Source of the DNA: Azophilus sp965214305
GTDB lineage: Bacteria > Pseudomonadota > Gammaproteobacteria > Pseudomonadales > Azotimanducaceae
Assembly (NCBI GenBank): GCA_965214305.1
Contig: OZ243949.1
Span: 1,984,001-2,048,000 of the forward strand
Reading direction: 5' to 3'
DNA length: 64,000 nt
Shown here: positions 61,050 through 64,000 of the stretch, one piece after another
Layout: the number at the start of each line of letters is the position of its first letter
How positions within the stretch are numbered: position 1 is the stretch's first letter
The notes under the pieces: model-generated
Database searches by the model: none
What the model was told of the DNA's origin: nothing
The model's input: the letters and a program-made list of their open reading frames with translations, nothing else
Program-made: the position numbers and the translations under genes

Positions 61050-62393
61050 ATGCCGGTCATGGCGTTGGTCGATGAAAACTACCGGGACGACTGCGAACTG
61101 CGCGACCAGGACATCGTCGATATGGAGCGGTACCTGTCGATGCGGGACCGGGCGTCGGCAACCGGGTGCGGGGTGCCGTTCTTTTCGGGCCGCGAGACGG
61201 AGATCAGCGCCTTCCGGGAGATGGCTAACGGCCTGTCCCAAGGCTTGGCCGCTAACGCTTCGATCGTGGTGGAGGGGCCGCCCGGCGTGGGCAAGAGTGC
61301 GCTGATGTGCCAGTTCATGGAGGAAATGCGGTCCCTGCCGCCGACCGGGGGGCGGAAGTGGCTGCCGGTGCCGCTGTCCGCAGGCAGCGCGGAATCGCCG
61401 CCGGACATCGCCGACGCGATCGACGCGGCCATTGTCCCCCGGCTGGCGGCGGACTTGCTGGCATCGGAATCCGCCGAAACCACCCTCTTGGAAAAGCTCG
61501 GCGACTATTGGGGCAAGCTCGAGCCGGCGAGGGCGAGGGCGAGGGCGAGGGAGTTCCTGGACCGGGGCGGAGGCGTGCCGGGCTTCTCGCTCGGTGCCTC
61601 GCGCGAGGGGCCACCGAGGTCCATCGCGCAGGCCGCGGCGCGGCGTCCCGCCTGGCAGTCCTGGCAGATCGTGCTCATGATCGACGAGGCGCAGGGCATC
61701 CGGCCCGGCGAGCGCCACGCGGGCGGAGGCACCTTGAGCGCTCTGCATCAGGGCATCGTCAGGGCGCCGGTCTCGTTCTGCGCCTTCGGCCTGCCCGGAA
61801 CATTGCTGTCGCTGGACGATGTCAGCGTCTCGCGCCTGTCCGGTGGACGCGCCATTCACCTTCAGGGGCTCGACGACAGGGCCGCCGGGCAGACGGTCGA
61901 GCGGTGCTTCAAGGCATTCGGCGTGCGCAATGGCGGGGCGTGGCGCGAGGCGATCCTGGCGCGCGCCGCCAACTGGCCGCAGCATCTGGCCGTGTACCTC
62001 AACGCCGCCATCCGCCAGCTTCGCGAGGCCGGCCCGGAGCGCATGGACGCGGGGGGCGCCGACCTTGAGGCGGCATTGCGCGAGGGCGACCGGGCGCGCG
62101 CAAGGTACTACGAGCAGCGCTTGGCGCGCCTGCGCCGCCGCCACGGCGGATTCGAGAAGCTGGCCAAGGTGCTCGTTCCGGCCCTGCTGGAACGCGGCGG
62201 GCGGCTGGCCTACAGCGAGCTTTTCGACCTCGTGGAAGAATTCGGCGAGCGAATTTTCACGTCGTCCGGCACCAATGCCACGCAGTTCATCCGGGATGCC
62301 GAGCACAGCGGCTTCCTCGCGCCTGCGGACGACAAAGACGCTTATTCCATGCCCATTCCCTCGTTCGCCCGGCACCTGCTTGGCGACGGGTAG
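61050..62393 (+). CDS. AAA/ORC-like ATPase of unknown role
   Basis: The 447-residue product has Walker A (VEGPPGVGKSALMC, ~74-87), Walker B (VLMIDEAQGI) and a C-terminal winged-helix-like region. Between them, four tandem GCGAGG hexamers (61527-61552) encode an Ala-Arg repeat (ARARARARAREF), a coding microsatellite. It starts 33 bp after the B2 gene on the same strand but has no known lasso role. It resembles ATPases linked to mobile elements. Confidence 0.78.
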   Translation: MPVMALVDENYRDDCELRDQDIVDMERYLSMRDRASATGCGVPFFSGRETEISAFREMANGLSQGLAANASIVVEGPPGVGKSALMCQFMEEMRSLPPTGGRKWLPVPLSAGSAESPPDIADAIDAAIVPRLAADLLASESAETTLLEKLGDYWGKLEPARARARAREFLDRGGGVPGFSLGASREGPPRSIAQAAARRPAWQSWQIVLMIDEAQGIRPGERHAGGGTLSALHQGIVRAPVSFCAFGLPGTLLSLDDVSVSRLSGGRAIHLQGLDDRAAGQTVERCFKAFGVRNGGAWREAILARAANWPQHLAVYLNAAIRQLREAGPERMDAGGADLEAALREGDRARARYYEQRLARLRRRHGGFEKLAKVLVPALLERGGRLAYSELFDLVEEFGERIFTSSGTNATQFIRDAEHSGFLAPADDKDAYSMPIPSFARHLLGDG

Positions 62394-62715
62394 GCGGGAA
62401 GGTATTTGAGCCGGTGAACTGGCTGTTCGTTCGCCAAGACGGACCAACGCAATTCGGATGATTCGGCGAGCCGCTTAACCGGGCAGTAGTGATGGAATAC
62501 AGAAGGGTGTGGGTCTCGAACTGAGCATTTCGGGGTGCTTGGGCCTGTAGATGCAGGGGTGCGGTATGGCAGAGATCGATTCGCCGGACCCATCGGTACC
62601 ACTTTCCTGACAAAGTGTCGTATCACCGCAGAAAATTATTCGTAACTTATTGATTTTAATGTCATTATGTGATCTGCACCCATACAGAGGGTGTGTCCTC
62701 GAAACTGATCATTTT
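62394..62715. other. Non-coding, flank of transposase
   Basis: More AT-rich than the surroundings around 62620-62680. No gene seen. The inverted end of the neighbouring element could not be defined because the other end lies outside the window. Confidence 0.4.
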
Positions 62716-64000
62716 TCAGCGGATTCTCATGTGGCGGCGCAGAGGCCCGACATTATCGGGGGCGGCGACATCGGGGGCGGCGACTTCGCTGCGGTAGGTG
62801 TCCGATAGCACAGCCCATCCCGAGTCGAAGTGATCGCTCTGTAGCCGCGCGCGCAGGGTGAGAATCGCCTGCCCACCGTGCATGCTCCAGCGCATCCCCG
62901 AGCGCTTGAGCCGTTGCGTGACCAGCGTCTTGCAAGTGGCCTCCACGACGCCGGAGCCGATGGGCAAGCCCTAGGCCTTCGCCTCGGCGTAGCCCATACG
63001 GTGTCGATGGTTGCGGAATTAGCCAAGCGCTTGCGCGATGCGTTCGTTGCCCGGATGCTGCAAGCGCAGATGGCGCAGTGCCCGGATGACCCGCCCCGGA
63101 ACCCACCGGTCTCGTGGCGCAGCCGATGCCGGCACTTCTCTAATTGCGCCGTCGCCTGCGCAGCGTCAGCCCCATAGGCCGCGTCGAAGGCGTCTTTGAG
63201 GTGCCCGGCCGCGTGGAAGAAGTCGATGAGCTCGACGCCCTCTGGAAGGACTTCGCCGAGGAACGTCCAGTTGTCCTTCGCCCCGTCGGCGATCTTGACG
63301 AGCTCAAGGTCGGGGCGCTTGCGCAAGACCGCCTCGACCTCGGCGGCCACCATCGTCTTCAGCGTCGCCTTCTTCTCCTCGGGCCTGCGCGCCATGCGCA
63401 GCGTCGCAAGCCGCTCGCCCTCGGCGTCATACAGCGACACCGATGCGCAGCTCGCCTCGCGGTACCCACCCCCCCCTCGTTGCCCTTCATCGGCGCCATC
63501 ACCGCGTCGAGCGACACCCCCATCGTGCATGCGGCGTCCGGGACATCCAGCGTCGCATCGCGCACCTGCGCCTCGAACTGTGGGCGCTCGTCCTCCCAAC
63601 GCGCCGACAGCGCCTTGGGCAATCGGTCCAGCAGGCTCTTCGAGGGCGCCATGTTGCCCAACGCCCCCCACTCCGCCTCGGCCTCGCGCGGCACCCGGTG
63701 CGCGCACAACATCGCGCCCTGGCGCGCCGCATGCGGCGTCCAGTACCCCTCGACGATGCCCACCCGACGCTTCAGCGCCGCCACCGCCCGCTCGCCCGCT
63801 CGTGCCCGATACAGGGTGCGCATCGCCGTCACCGGGCCCACCGCACAGAGACAGGTCTTCTCGCCCCGGTACACCCGGCGATGCGTGTGCCCGTCGATGA
63901 ACACATGGGGCAGGTCCACGTCGCTGGCGCTCCAGCGCCTCGCGCATCGCCGCGCATTCGGCGTGTGTGAACAGCGCGTGCAATGCCCGCTCGAACGACT
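62716..64000 (-). pseudogene. ISKra4-family transposase, frameshifted, running off the right edge
   Basis: Read leftward, the pieces follow ISKra4 transposase order: GIVEGYWTPHAARQGAMLCA, VSLDAVMAPMKGNEGG, then in another frame SVSLYDAEGERLATLR, VKIADGAKDNWTFLGEVLPE, and in a third frame IGSGVVEATCKTLVTQRLKR. At least three frame changes are needed and a stop lies before the last piece. One break falls at an 8-G run (63469-63476 on the plus strand as C). Probably inactive; the N terminus is outside the window. Confidence 0.8.

Noticed and set aside
61527..61552. GCGAGG hexamer repeat in the AAA ATPase as a second phase-variation switch
   Set aside because: The unit is six bases, so changes in copy number keep the reading frame. 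It can alter length but not switch the gene off.
1..64000. CRISPR array
   Set aside because: No regularly spaced short direct repeats with unique spacers were seen. The repeats present are dispersed MITE-like elements, IS ends and cassette duplications.

Overview
The window comes from a GC-rich gammaproteobacterium. The left half carries core genes in an order I associate with Chromatiales/Ectothiorhodospiraceae-like lineages (nadA, bepA, tusA, perM, dapA, bamC, then metK, metF, tkt, pgk). It is peppered with short inverted-repeat elements and also holds a XamI-type restriction-modification pair, a periplasmic amine dehydrogenase (mauB-mauA, with mauD nearby), a TonB-dependent receptor and several SDR oxidoreductases.

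A tRNA-Phe gene at 31433-31508 marks the change from core to accessory DNA. From 31584 to about 61017 lies a large, fragmented lasso-peptide (RiPP) locus. It contains an ABC exporter, four nearly identical PqqD-like leader-binding proteins, an HPr-kinase-like tail kinase, an asparagine-synthetase-like macrolactam cyclase, a GT8-like glycosyltransferase, two sulfotransferases, a PF14907-type nucleotidyltransferase, a metallophosphatase and a B2 leader peptidase. Eight precursor genes are scattered among these, plus one relic. All eight share a leader segment (RK-R-x-W-x-PPTVKT-[VI]-x-L-x-[EQ]-T) closely resembling what I recall of the paeninodin leader. Their C-terminal cores differ, but every core has one Tyr at core position 14-16 and ends in Ser.

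The most striking feature is a run of 11-17 cytosines a few codons after the start of every precursor. The run length sets whether the leader and core are read in frame. From the start codons with the best ribosome-binding sites, two loci are in frame (39934 and 56670) and six are out of frame. A 3.77-kb block (33457-37225) is repeated almost perfectly at 39074-42843. The main difference between copies is a 12-C versus 13-C run that closes one precursor and opens the other. The locus therefore looks like a slippage-switched (phase-variable) repertoire of lasso peptides sharing one maturation machinery. Homopolymer miscalls in the assembly are the main competing explanation and must be excluded.

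The island has been built and eroded by duplication, insertion sequences (an ISNCY/IS1202-like element with a 16-17-bp target duplication, IS630, an IS1634 relic, an ISKra4-family relic) and toxin-antitoxin modules. Remnants of sulfotransferase, glycosyltransferase and kinase genes next to precursors suggest that [modifier + precursor] cassettes were copied and then decayed. Right of the locus are an AAA ATPase and the decayed ISKra4-like transposase, which runs off the window.
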